This document shows, piece after piece, positions 21,768 to 33,000 of a DNA stretch of 64,000 nucleotides. Every line of letters starts with the position of its first letter. Positions within the stretch are counted from its first letter, which is position 1. The position numbers were made by a program, and so were the translations under genes. Source of the DNA: Termitomyces sp. T153 (Eukaryota > Basidiomycota > Agaricomycetes > Agaricales > Lyophyllaceae); NCBI GenBank assembly GCA_018296165.2, contig JACKQL020000001.1:1302001-1366000 (forward strand), in the 5' to 3' direction. A model generated the notes under the pieces. That model made no database searches and had not been told where the DNA came from. It worked only from the letters and a program-made list of their open reading frames with translations.

Positions 21768-23088
21768 ATGAGCAGTCAACAATACCCTGTTCCTCCGCCA
21801 TCTTATGGGGCATCAGCTCCAGCCAAACCCAACAACCATTACTTCTCTGATCGCGAGGCCCAAGAGCCTCTTCTTGCCGGTGCAAGCTCTTCTGGTGCTG
21901 GTGGCTACTACGACCAACCAGGCCAGGGCGACCTACCCGATGACTTCAAAGTAAAGTAGCTCTGTCGAATAAGCTGTGTCGGTTTTCTGAACCTACTTTA
22001 GTATGGTACAACCGTGTCCGATAGCTCGCCGGAGATCAGGAGCGCGTTTGTCCGCAAAGTGTATACCATTCTCCGTGAGCTCCTTTGATTCCTGCCATCT
22101 CAGACTTACCCTTTATGCTCCTCAAGTCTGCCAGATTGTATGTTTTCATTCTTTCTCCAGCCAACAAACCTCTTCATGTATCTTTCACACAGTTCGCCAC
22201 GGTCTTTGTCGGCGGAGGCATCTCCCAATCATCTGAAGCTCTTTTCTGGGTCCAGACACAGTACATCTAGTTCAATTTTCTGTTGCATCCCATCGCTAAT
22301 CTGGCTTCTAGTGTTTGGAGTTTCTATGTTCCACTCTTTGGAACCCTGGTGAACCTCGGACTTCTCTTCTGGAAGCGCCACAGCCATCCGCTCAATTTTA
22401 TTCTCTTGAGTACGTTCACTCTTATGGAAGCGTTTACCTTGGGTGTTGTTGTCGCCTTCTATGACAACGTCATTGTAATGCAAGCTCTGTACGCCACTGT
22501 GCTCATTTTCCTCGGCCACTTTGACAATAGATAATGCAGATTGATCACGTTGGGCGTCTTCATTGGTCTTACCCTCTTTACCTTGCAATCTAAGGTTTGC
22601 ACTCACTTACATCTCCATCGTTCGTGAACTCAGTGCCATTCCAGTATGATTTCTCTGGAATGGGTCCGTTCCTTTTTGGTGGTCTCATTGCTCTGAGTGC
22701 GGTTGCTTCTTTTTTCTTGTCACCCGAGCAACTCACCATCTTTGCAGTGATGACCGGCCTTGTCGGCGTCTTTATCCCTTTCGGGAAGACGATGGACTTG
22801 ATTTATGCCATTGGTGGTTGTCTCCTCTTCAGCGGATACATAGTCTACGACACCTACAACATCAATGCAAAACTCTCTCCTGATGAATTTATCATGGGCG
22901 CCATTTCTCTCTACCTTGAGTGCGTAATGTCTTAACTTGTTTCATTCAATTGTGATTAACAATACCCAACACCAGTTTCATCAACCTGTGTACGTGCATC
23001 CTCTGTTGATGATTTTGTGGAGTACTCATTGCATTCATTTCCAGTCATCAATATTCTTCGTCTCTTGAACAACGTTGAAGAACGCTAA
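21768..23088 (+). CDS. BAX inhibitor-1 / lifeguard family seven-span membrane protein
   Basis: Multi-exon gene starting MSSQQYPVPPPSYGAS and ending NILRLLNNVEER. A proline-rich cytosolic tail is followed by DDFKYGTTVSDSSPEIRSAFVRKVY, the conserved entry to the TMBIM domain, and seven hydrophobic segments spread over the exons: VFVGGGISQSSEALF, VPLFGTLVNLGLLFWK, STFTLMEAFTLGVV, GMGPFLFGGLIALSAV, LTIFAVMTGLVGVFI and IYAIGGCLLFSGYIVYDT. The last helix carries the acidic pH-sensor-like residues of the family (LSPDEFI...YLDFINLFINI). These proteins sit in ER, Golgi or vacuole membranes, leak calcium and damp cell-death responses (yeast Bxi1/Ybh3). Exon borders in the 5' half are approximate. Confidence 0.88.
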
Positions 23089-23202
23089 AGGACTTAGTCA
23101 ACTGTCACGATCATTATCTTCGGTAACAAATCAATCTAGGCTACCTCTACTACATCTTTAATAACATCTATTCTGGCTGAAGCGAGACAGGTAAATTCGT
23201 AG

Positions 23203-24912
23203 TTAGAGTCCGGACTTGAAGAGGTAATGACCAATACCCCATCTAAGATGGGTTGAATCTGAATTTAGACAACTGGAGACTACACTTCATGACTTACTGC
23301 TGTCCGCCATCCATATTGAACAACTCGGAGCAAGCCATATAGAACACCCGGAATCTTGAACATAGTTTGTTCATGGATAAAAGTGTTAGACGCTCAAAAT
23401 ACGAACCGATAAAAGGTTTTAGTAGCTTCAGATGGCAATTTTCCTTGAGCTATTGCGGCACTTCTGAGTTCTGCGATTCCCTCTATCGCAAATACAATAA
23501 ATGGTAAAAGGAACTTTGGATCACAAACATACCTTCGCCATGCTTGTCCTGAAGCTTGAGCCAGTCTTCGAGGGTCCGGGAGTAATGTGTTCCGCTGACA
23601 TACCAGCTCTTGATAAGGGTCAAGTCGGATTGAAAGTATGTCTTAAAGAAGCCAGACAATAAATAAGGATACCAGAATATAAGCAAACACGTACAAGGAG
23701 ATCATGAGAAGGCATTGTGCCCCCTGCAATATAATTAATGGAATTCAAGAGAAGAAATTGAATTTACCAGAAAAGAAATTTTGTGCCATCCAGCCATCAT
23801 CCTCTTCGAAGTGGTAGGGCATTGTGCGATGACAAAATATTTGAATGAATAATAGTGATTCATCATTTATGTTTGCCAAACTTTGCTTTGGTCGTAACCA
23901 AGTGGATACCTTACGAAGCAGGACTTCGTAATTTTTCATATGTTCGAACATCTGCCACCAAACTCAGTTTTAAAAAACCCAGTTTAAGGCCTGGTTACTA
24001 CTAACCTCAATAGAAATGATCCTATCAAAACTGATTGCAGAATAAGTGGATGGAGGAGATAGAAATAAAAACTATTCACAACTTGGCCTCTCCAAAATCA
24101 AAATCGTTGACATCGGCAGTAATGATCTATCAGCGGAGTGATGAGTGCTTCTTTACATCATCCCGCCCATCAGCACGAACCACGACATTCAATAGATTGC
24201 GCTGCTTGGCTGTTGCATCGATGTATTCCTTCTGGGTTGAGGAGTTTGATAATCCAGTAATGCGGGAATTTGGATATTTCTGTTAAGCTGAGTTAGCCTT
24301 AAGCCGGGAAAGAGAAAAGTTCACGTTATACATTTGCGAGAAATAGGGTAAGGCTACCCCAACCTTAGAATGTGTGGGCATATTCATCAGTAAGAGCAGA
24401 TAGATGGCAAGTACCACATCCTAGATCTAGAATATCTTGGCCGTCCTTCAATTGGGCCTTCTCGCAGTAACTCTCCATCATGGCGACTTCTGCCTGAGCA
24501 AGGGTTTCCTTGCCAGTTGGATACAAGCAGGACGAGTATTTGGCATAGGGACCCAGGGTTGAAAGTATAAATTTGGTGGGAACCTACTCAGAGTCAACGA
24601 GGATTAAAAATCTAGTCAAGTCGTACTTCGTAGTGTTGTTCGTTGGCCTTCTCGGGCACATCTGCAATCCTTTCGCGTGTGCGAACCTGTTCAATCCAAT
24701 GCATTTTCGCGGCATGGTTTGCTTCGAAGGAACCATGGTCTATCTCGCGAAGGCGTTCACGAAGAAGTGCACGGATGGCGCGACGGATGATGAAGTCGGG
24801 GACCAGGCCCTACATGCGGTGGTCAGATGAACTGAGTAGGGAAAAAGGGCAGCTGGACAGATACCTTGTCAATGAGGTCGTAGCAGGCGTGTAGAATGGG
24901 CTGAAGGAACAT
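23203..24912 (-). CDS. CFA-synthase-type SAM-dependent methyltransferase
   Basis: Many-exon minus-strand gene from MFLQPILHACYDLIDK to HYLFKSGL. The joined product reads KFILSTLGPYAKYSSCLYPTG, then DILDLGC | GWGSLTLFLA (SAM-binding motif I, split by an intron), SRITGLSNSSTQKEYID, VSIEMFEHMKNYEVLL, IFCHRTMPYHFEEDDGWMAQ, FFSG, and SWYVSGTHYSRTLEDWL. The C-terminus is SELFNMDGGQQ | WGIGHYLF. This is the cyclopropane-fatty-acid synthase/coclaurine N-methyltransferase-like family, widespread in basidiomycetes, which methylates lipid or small amine substrates. The specific substrate is unknown. A stop just after GWRTA in one frame is avoided by the donor GTAAGT at about 23303, which restores the conserved WGIGHYLF end. 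Confidence 0.82.
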
Positions 24913-24952
24913 GACAGAGTAAAGCAACGACGTAAAGAAGCATTATATAGTA

Positions 24953-25038
24953 AGTAAGAGTGTCACTGTTATCTGACCCGACGTAGTAAGAGTGTCACTA
25001 TTATCTGACCCAACGGAGTAAGTTATCTGACCCGACGT
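24953..25038 (+). repeat. Three tandem copies of a 32-bp repeat in a divergent promoter
   Basis: Copies run 24953-24984, 24985-25016 and 25017-25038 (the last lacks an internal 10 bases). The shared core is TTATCTGACCCGACGT. The array ends at GACGTCGATGACGTCC, which contains an ATF/CREB-like TGACGTC, and lies 60 bases before the Mdm31 start and 41 bases upstream of the methyltransferase start. A regulatory role for both genes is inferred from position only. Confidence 0.85.
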
Positions 25039-25098
25039 CGATGACGTCCAAATAAGTTTGCGCGTGTGAAACGCAAGTTCTACTTATTGGTGACCTCC

Positions 25099-27603
25099 AT
25101 GGCGTCCAGCCTCGTCGCTGCCCGGTCTGTCCTTCGTCATTCCAGAGCAGCTGCTGTCGTCGAGCGATACAGTCTCATCCGCACATTTTTTCGTCAACAA
25201 TGCTCTCCTAAGTTTCCTATAACCTACTCAACGCGACTGCCCTTACACCCACAACAAAAAGCGTCTTCCCTCTTATTCAACACGCGCCAATTTCGCACAA
25301 CTTACATGAGGAGTAACATCAAGGAGAAGACAGAGAATACTCGAGAAAATGATGACTACACAAATCTGCATTCGCAGAACCAACCGAGACCACCAGGGCC
25401 CGATGAAAAACAGCCAACCATACAGACACCATCTGCTCACCGTAATGTTGAAAATTATTCACGGTTTTTTCGACGTCTGGCGTTGTCGGTCCCCCACCCT
25501 TATGCACCGACTCGAGACGACCTCCTCAATGTGGCTACTGGTTTCTGGCAGCGCCTACGTATTCGTTTCAAATGGTTTACCATCAAGTCATTTAGAAAGT
25601 TCAATGCGGACGACATGTCGGCTTTTTTCACTTGGTTTTTGTTTAGTCAAACCATTTGGATATTGATCGGGACGTGAGTCGTAGTGTTGTTTCCATTTGG
25701 ATTTCAATATGAATTATATGCCGGCAGCACCACTTTCTTTTCAGTAATCTTTGCTATCATCAATAGTCTACGCCTTCAAAGTATTTGCGCGTATTCTTGT
25801 AAAGGAAATGTCACTCAAAGGTTTCTATAGATTATGTCGCTCGTGCCATTAGTGATTACCTCACATCTGAAACTGGCATTACAATCATCTTCGAATCAGC
25901 CATAGTCCCAAAGTGGAAAGACTCTCGTATTTCCTTCAAAAACGTATATGTCTCTCGCCGGCCAACAAATTTTCATCAACCCCACAAACGCGTCGACTAT
26001 CATCCTACCATTGGCTACGATGTCAGCAATCATCCCTCGTACCACCATTACGAAGAAGATGAGGACGACGATGGCGGCCCAATGACTGCTGACGAAGACT
26101 GGAATATGTCCATGTTCGATCTCAATATCGATTCGGTGGATGTCACGCTCTCCTTATGGAGGTGGTTGGACGGTAAAGGACTTGTCAAGGATGCCGTCAT
26201 AAAAGGTGTCCGTGGGGTTCTGGGTATGCATCTCCTTACCATCTGTCAATATCTTTGTTCAGATACTCATCACTGCCATTCAGACCGTCAAGGTGTGACT
26301 TGGGATCCAGAAAACCCTTTGGATCCTGCTCATTTTCGTCATCAATCTCAGCCTGGAGATTTTGAGCTCGAAACTCTTCAATTAGAAGACGTCCTAATTA
26401 CTGTCTACCAACCGGGTGGTTTTCGTCCCTATACCGCTTCCATATTCCGTGCCGACCTCCGTCAGTTCAGGAAACGTTGGTTGTTCTATGACTTTCTCTG
26501 TGCAGAAAATATTGTCGGCCAATTTGACAACTGCTTATTCAGCCTTCATAAGCCACAAAGCATTGGAAGAACGACGGAAATGGATCTCAAGGATGGCGAG
26601 TGGGCCCGAATGGTGTGTGATATCACTCACGGTTCTTCTGGTTGGTTTTGACTAAGGCCTCTTCAGTCTCGTTGCCGGATTGATGGCGTTAACATTGATC
26701 ACTTGCAAGGGTCTGCAACGGAGGGTGGACCTATCTCATGGATCACGTCTGGTAAAGTCGACGCTGTTATGGACATTAAGTTTCCGCGGGATCCACACGA
26801 TGACCTTCCCCTTAATGCTATTCTTGGCGAGATCGCTGACGCTATCTCTACCTCGATTTCTAACCCTGAACTCGAATGCATCCCGGGCCAACGTGAACTT
26901 GCCAAGCCAGCTCTCTCTGCACCTCAGGGTACCGAACGGGATGACGATCGTCAGGATAAGTTGAAGGTAGTGGTGGACATCGATTTGCGGTTCCGTGATT
27001 TGAAAGCTGCGGTCCCTTTGTTCACTCAAGACCTGTCATATGTCAACAATGCCCTGATCCGGCCGATCGTGGCATTCATGAAGTAAGTGTCTTCTCTGTA
27101 TATTCGTGTTACAGTCTGACACCTCGATAGCGCAAACCGGACGTTGGTACCGATACATTGTCGAGTGGTCATGGATCTACGTGACTTTGATGGATCATGG
27201 AATGTAAGTCTCAGACACCTTTTTTATGATACATTTCTGAATATCTCATACATAGATGTGGGAAAGTAAGCTCTCAGCAGTAACTGATTCGTATACGATT
27301 GGCTGATCAACTCCATAGCTGGCATGATGGATGCGATCTCTCTCAAGGTACGCTCTTTTGGATTATGACTAGTAAAATCTGACACTTGTGCAGAGCTACG
27401 AGGCTCTCGCATATCATGTATCCCAATCGACCATGAACAGGCAACGTATGAGGACTGTTAGCTTGTGGAGTTTGCAAATGACAGCTAGTGCCGTCCTTTC
27501 TGCCCTTCGCACTGCTGTCAATCCAGTATCTCATCACCTTAAGGAAGTGTACATGAACGGCGTCGCATTATATAATGCCTCGCACATAGATCCGCACTTT
27601 TGA
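25099..27603 (+). CDS. MDM31: Mdm31/Mdm32 family mitochondrial inner-membrane protein
   Basis: The ATG at 25099 gives an N-terminus rich in Arg, Ser and Ala without acidic residues, as expected of a mitochondrial presequence. Then comes FTWFLFSQTIWILIGT | TTFFSVIFAIINSL (first membrane span), SDYLTSETGITIIFESAIVPKW, MFDLNIDSVDVTLSLWRWLDGKG, FELETLQLEDVLITVYQPGG and VMDIKFPRDP. VVVDIDLRFRDLKAAVPLF and the conserved end SYEALAYHVSQSTMNRQRMR complete the domain. This order is that of yeast Mdm31, needed for mitochondrial shape, nucleoid stability and phospholipid (cardiolipin) homeostasis. Between DFDGSWN and ETGMMDAIS the frame requires a 10-base exon at 27256-27265. Length (about 690 residues) is close to that of relatives. 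Confidence 0.87.
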
Positions 27604-28503
27604 TGATGGCTCACTTCCTAGTTCAGTCCAACTTGCCTAAGAGCCATGTACTCGTTAGGTATGATGCTTCGTCTAAACACAATCCCTTTTTTTGATATAA
27701 TATGTCTCGCGGAAGGGTATCCATAGCTTTCAGGTATCAACAGTTTCTATGATGAATAATCGATCGTGTGTCATTAAATATCTGTTAGGTCCAGGGGATC
27801 TAGGTAGGGACCATGGATTTTACTGGCGACATGCTCAGTCAGCAGCGGATTCTAAATTACATACGTACGTTCTGCGTTACTATGTTACCATGATTGATAC
27901 CTACGCTACATAAATAACAGCTATGGATACACCTTCTGTACCGAATTGTACCGAAAGGTCCTTGATACCTCTGATTTTAATGTTGCTGGTGCGTGACTAC
28001 TGGTAATTGCAAGGGTGTTCAAGTGTTCTTTGGATTTCTTGGATCAGAAATAAACAGATCAAGTGATGTGCGGTCGTTTTCTGTCTTTGCTCGTTTGCTA
28101 TTGCTATTGCTATTGCTATTGCTTCAACGCGTTGATTCGGGTAAACGGCAGGCGCTCTTGGTATGCGATTAGTATGAGGCCTATTGCTTGGAGGCATTGG
28201 CTGTCGTACCGGGGTCAAGCCCGTGCACTTATAGATTACTTTCCCCTCGTTCTCAAGAACGAGACGTCGAAGAATACATATGAGCAGTTCTGCATAGTCC
28301 AATGGCATCAATCATCGCTATTACAGAAGGCTAGACAAATTCTTGCTCGAAATGACTTGTTAAAAAAAATTCTCTGAGGCAAATTTCAGTAGTATATGAG
28401 GTCAACGTCGAATAAACATAAGTTCGTGTATCGGAGTGTAACAGTTGGAACAAAAGACATTTGTCTAATGATGATAATTCTTACTCAAGAAATTAACGAA
28501 TGT
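27604..28503. other. Convergent intergenic region with hexamer repeat
   Basis: Convergent 3' flank of Mdm31 and the uncharacterised gene. It holds no recognisable coding frame. The direct repeat TTGCTA occurs four times at 28095-28118 plus one imperfect unit; it is in a minor open frame but looks like a simple microsatellite. Confidence 0.5.
28095..28118 (+). repeat. (TTGCTA)4 microsatellite
   Basis: Four perfect head-to-tail copies of TTGCTA followed by TTGCTT. It lies in a convergent intergenic region. Confidence 0.9.
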
Positions 28504-29627
28504 CTATCTCTTGATCGTGACGGTCAGTAGCTTGACAACTCCATCCTGTGAGATATCTTGTTGGACTTGGTTAACTCAATGTTGGAAGTAGAACCTAGAA
28601 CAGCGTACCATGGTTAATACCCTGGGCACCTGGCGAAAGAAATCCAGTAAGGTCTCGAAGAGATGTCTCGTAGGTGATGTCACAATAGCTTGTCGTCCCA
28701 GTGGCAGCTTTGACAAAATTATCTCTGAGCAGTCGAGCAAATAAAATCAGCTTTGCCTCAATTTAGACAGTAAATTATCTACCTGCCAACGTTGTAACCG
28801 TCTGGGACGATGTTGTGATTCTGGGTGGCGTCCTAAAAAGATTACGAAACAATACGATATGGATGACGGGGAGATTACCTCTTCTTGAGATACTCTATGG
28901 ATGTCGAATATGATCAGCGAAAAATTTATCTACATTCAATGAGCTTGGCATACGCCAGAAATAATGCGCCACTGTTCGCATCGGGACCATCCTGAGGGTA
29001 AACTCTATATTCACCATTCATTCAACAAGAAAAATCAATGAAAGTCTTGTATACCTGAAATGATTGCCTCCTATAAGAGACTCGATACATGTGCCGAGAA
29101 AAGGGAGTTGATAGTGCTGGCGAAGGACCTCCTGTGATTTCATTAGCTTACACAACACAATGTTTTGCGTAGAGGGTCATACACGTTCAGCAACCCAGCC
29201 TTTCCCGTCCCCGAGATTAGCTGGTTCTGGCACACCCATATGAAGCCCAAGACATTCATTGGACCTACAGTGATGGTCAAAGAGAGACCTAAGGCTCGTA
29301 AATAAATAAGTCCTCCTACATTCCACATGCGCGAGAAAAGTTGAGGAAACCGGACGACGTCAAGACTTCAGGACTGCTTCGACCAGATATGATAACCTGG
29401 TTTTATACATGGGTCGCGTCACGAAACGGCATGCTGAAACGTCGACGTACGTTGAGAGGTTCACCTCCACTACCCGACCGGTTCAAAAACGATCCACCTC
29501 GGATCCTTGGATCGTAATAATCAACAGCGGTTGGGGGCACGGGAGCCGTAGGGGCGGGTTTGGCCAACCCCAGAGATCTGAGAAGATGAGAGAGTACCGA
29601 TTGAAAACACTTGATCAGGGAGGACAT
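28504..29627 (-). CDS. Uncharacterised conserved agaricomycete protein
   Basis: Multi-exon gene. The start is Met at 29627 (the upstream frame uses a TTG). Exons in order read MSSLIKCFQSVLSHLLRS...FLNRSGSGGEPLN | VIISGRSSPEVLTSSGFLNF | SNECLGLHMGVPEPANLGDG...WVAER | EVLRQHYQLPFLGTCIESLI | DGPDANSGALFLAYAK | HNIVPDGYNVGR-like segment | DNFVKAATGTTSYCDITYET | GINH | DISQDGVVKLLTVTIKR. I recognise the pattern (GLHxGVPxxANLGDG, QHY-x-PF-x-GTC-x-ESL-x-GG, NSGAxFLA, VPDGYNxGRD) from hypothetical proteins repeated many times in agaric genomes, but know no function. There is no signal peptide or membrane span, so it is probably intracellular. Internal borders are provisional. Confidence 0.68.
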
Positions 29628-30023
29628 ATGAATATGCCATGAGTCAAGCAAGGGCTTTTTAAGAGAGAGTGGTCGCGAAAGTGAATAAGCTCATGTCTCT
29701 GTGCTCTGATGTGTAGCAGCTAAGCAGGTGAGTCCTTGTGGAGTATATGGCATTAAACACGAGAGGTGACCAGGACAAAGAAAGGAAAGCAACAAAGGTC
29801 ACAAGATCGGCCCAAGACATCCTGCCTCAGCTCGTTTTTTGGCTCTTTTCTCCCGCCAGACGAGACCCATATAGGAGAAGCTTCTCGGTCACGACGACGA
29901 GACGGCCAACACACCCTCATTTGTTTCGTAACGTGACATCTTTCGTGTTTGTGTATATATCTTTCGATTTTTCTATCACTTTTTTGACTTGCCTTTTCAG
30001 TACGAGGGAGACGAGCGCCTCTC
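29628..30023. promoter_or_regulatory. Divergent promoter region
   Basis: 396 bases between the starts of the uncharacterised agaric gene (-) and the large disordered protein (+). The stretch before 30024 is T/C-rich (TTTCTATCACTTTTTTGACTT), as often seen next to transcription starts in these fungi, and ends in TTTTCAG, which could also be a 5'-UTR intron acceptor. No specific factor site is claimed. Confidence 0.45.
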
Positions 30024-33000
30024 ATGGCCGAGCACTGTCTGGCCAGCTCCCCAAGTGGCGCAATTCCACCAGCTCCTTCTTTTGCCAGTTTTAGATTTTC
30101 AACCATTGGACAAGACCCCTTGCTCCTGAAAAGAATGCAATCACCAGATCTACGTGATAACGGCTCTCCATGCCCTTCTTCGCCCAAATCAGGCGAGCTT
30201 AAATATCCATCTACGGTCGAATCTCAACAAAGGTCGCTGTCGCGACCCACTCTCTTTCAATCGTTGACGCCCTCGGGCGTGCCTAACACTCGTCTGGCAT
30301 CTCAGCCTGCTGACGTCCGAAAAACGCGTTCTACTGAACAGCCCTCACTCCCGCACCTCCGGATTCCTGCGCCTTCTCAACGCACTTTAACTTGTTCATC
30401 AGCAGCTGCTGCCCCTCCAAGTGCTGTGGCACAGCGTACACCGTCCTCTTCATACAAAGAACAAACTTCCATATCCGTCTCACCGTTGGAGGCAGCCAAG
30501 ACTTCTGTCATCTACACTGCACCTACCACACAACGCCAGATGCCTCTTCCTGCCACCACAGTGCATCACGCACACACCCGTGCTCTCCACGCACGACTTA
30601 TGACGTCACTATCCAAGCTCCACCCTCCCGACATGACCGATGCCCTTTTCCGTGCGGAATCTGCAAAGTCGCACTCCGTAAATGCTCTGACCACCGCGCA
30701 TCGGTCACATATTCTCGCTCAACAATCTATGGCGACAGCACAGGAAGCGGTCGCTGCCACTCAAGAGTGTTTCAGCACTGCGGAACAGGCGAGGACGTAT
30801 GCAAACGATGCTTTTACTGCGATCCGACAGCTTCAGTGGCAGTGGCAAGTGAATCACATCCAATTGCAAGACGAGCTCCGTATGCTTGGAGAATTGCTAG
30901 AGAAGGAAAACGGGGGAACTTGTCGAGATGCTCATCCACAGAGTACTTTGACAGAAAACAAGACAGCAGCCGGGGCTGTCAAGTGCCCAATAGGAGTTTC
31001 CTGTGTGGACAGGAGTTCGGAAGTGTCTCACCAAGTTGGTGTGATACAGAGTCGAGAGCCATCTCTAGTCATCCCGCATCCCGGCTTCCCTTCAAATCAC
31101 AATCTAGATCACAGGAAATCACTCGAATTGGAGGCGGGCACGGCAACAAGGAGTTTGGAGCAGAGTCACCTTTCAAGCGGTTTGCTGCCGGCCATTTCAG
31201 AAACTGTACCAATGGAGGTTGAAGTCGATCTCACTGAACATCTTCCCCCGGAGGCTGATGGGAGGATGCTCCAAGAGGCACTGCAACCAGCCCAATCCAA
31301 CGAAGTGCCTCCTTTGAGTACTCGACCCCAAGTAGAAGTGCTTGCCCATATTTCCGAGGCCGGACCCCACTTACAAATTCAGTGCGAGAAGGAAACACGT
31401 TCGCACAAATCGCATGATAAGCCTGAAGTTGTGATGATGCAACGAAGGTGCATCACTCCTGAAGATCTTTCTGAAAGTGCAGTCAATGCCTCGGAGCTCA
31501 AATCGCCGAAAAACTCAACAGCCAGCAAAAATATCGATAAATTGCAACCGCCGCAGACTATAAATGCCATTATCGAGGATGCTAACCATGCATTTGAAAA
31601 AATTGAACAAAAACGACAGTCACGTTGCCTACTCCAAGAACGAAAGCAACGAGAACTCGCCGAGCTGAAAAAGAAGGAAGAGGAGCTGACTGCGGCAAAG
31701 GAACAAGAATTGATTGCTGAGCAGGAAAAACGACGACAGGAAGTTATGTTACAGAAACAACGCGCCACTGCAGAAACAGCCGCCAGGATTAATGCAGAGA
31801 GGGCTCGTGAAAGAGAGAGGGCTATGGGCGCTTCGTTGCTACCTCCAACCTCATCATTTCCAGCCTCATCAACCCCGCAATCCTCACTTCCAGACCGAAC
31901 AGCAGACTCTGAAAACCTTGTCACCAAGAGGATCACAACCTCTTGGAAATCAAAGTCGCTTTCTGATGGCGTTAAATCAGGATCCACCACAGATGAGCAC
32001 ACCCAACCCACACCCACCGCAACTTCAGGCTCTCTTCCGCCATCACCTGTACTCGCAGGCTCCGCTGCCCTTGCTCTACGTTCATCGAAAGCTGGAACAT
32101 CCGTTAACACAGGTCCTGAAGACGTACAAGCGGCCAATAATAACTCTAGAAAGGCAGCTCTTTCCACAGAAAAGTTTTCACCAAACTCTGCTGCTCGAAC
32201 GCCAACACCGATCAATGACATGAATGGAATCGAGGATCTGCATGTGTATCGCCATAGCAATGACCCTGGCAATTTGTGCGTTGTGCCTCGTTCACGAGTC
32301 CCACCAACATCCCCAGAAGCTCAAGCAGTCAACTTACGATTCGTAAAGGACGGGAATGGTGTTCGCTGGGATGCTTCTACCTTGTTTGATCCCAAGCCTG
32401 AATTTGAACATAGGGATCAGTCATCTATCCATCGAAATTCCCCAGTATCAGTAAAGAAGGAATCACCGATTCCAGCACCTCTTGTTGGGCTACAAATGCG
32501 GCGTCCAATCGAGCCAGAGCTTATTAAGGGTGCTGACTCTTCTCTAAATTGTTCTTTACCCGTTCAATCTGATCCATCTGCTTCCTTACCTCCAATGAGA
32601 GGACATCGCACTACCGATAAAGATGTATCGATGAGTCAACGTGGCGTAACGGGAACAACTAAGGCAGTTCCTGCTTCCACAACTCATGCTCTGTCATATA
32701 CAATCAACACTTCCGTGGCACCCCCCTTAAATACACGGCGCCCGCATTCGAATGTCACGCCTCCCAATCCTCATCGTGACAATCTATCATCTCCCCGAAT
32801 TGATTCGAAGCCCCTCACATCAAAACCAGTAAACGCTCTTTTGACCACCTCGCTAGCTACATTAGACATGACTGCCATCGACCCAATCCTGCCCGATGAT
32901 ACTACCCACATTGCTCCTGTGATACATGCTAATGGTGGCTGGGATCGACCTGGGGATGAGGAGATATATTCCGGTGAATCTAAAATAAGAGAGCTCACAC

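Noticed and set aside
23280..23303. Stop codon giving the CFA methyltransferase the ending SHEV
   Set aside because: Using the GTAAGT donor instead yields the family's conserved end WGIGHYLF after DGGQQ.
28095..28124. CRISPR-like or functional repeat
   Set aside because: A plain hexamer microsatellite without spacers; the host is a eukaryote.
29753..30187. 144-codon minus-strand frame over the divergent promoter
   Set aside because: It overlaps the promoter and the start of the large plus-strand gene and has no family motif.
31379..32272. 297-codon open frame on the minus strand
   Set aside because: It is antisense to the long plus-strand gene at 30024-33743; its Ser/Cys/Phe-rich translation is the mirror of Gln/Lys/Glu-rich coiled-coil codons.
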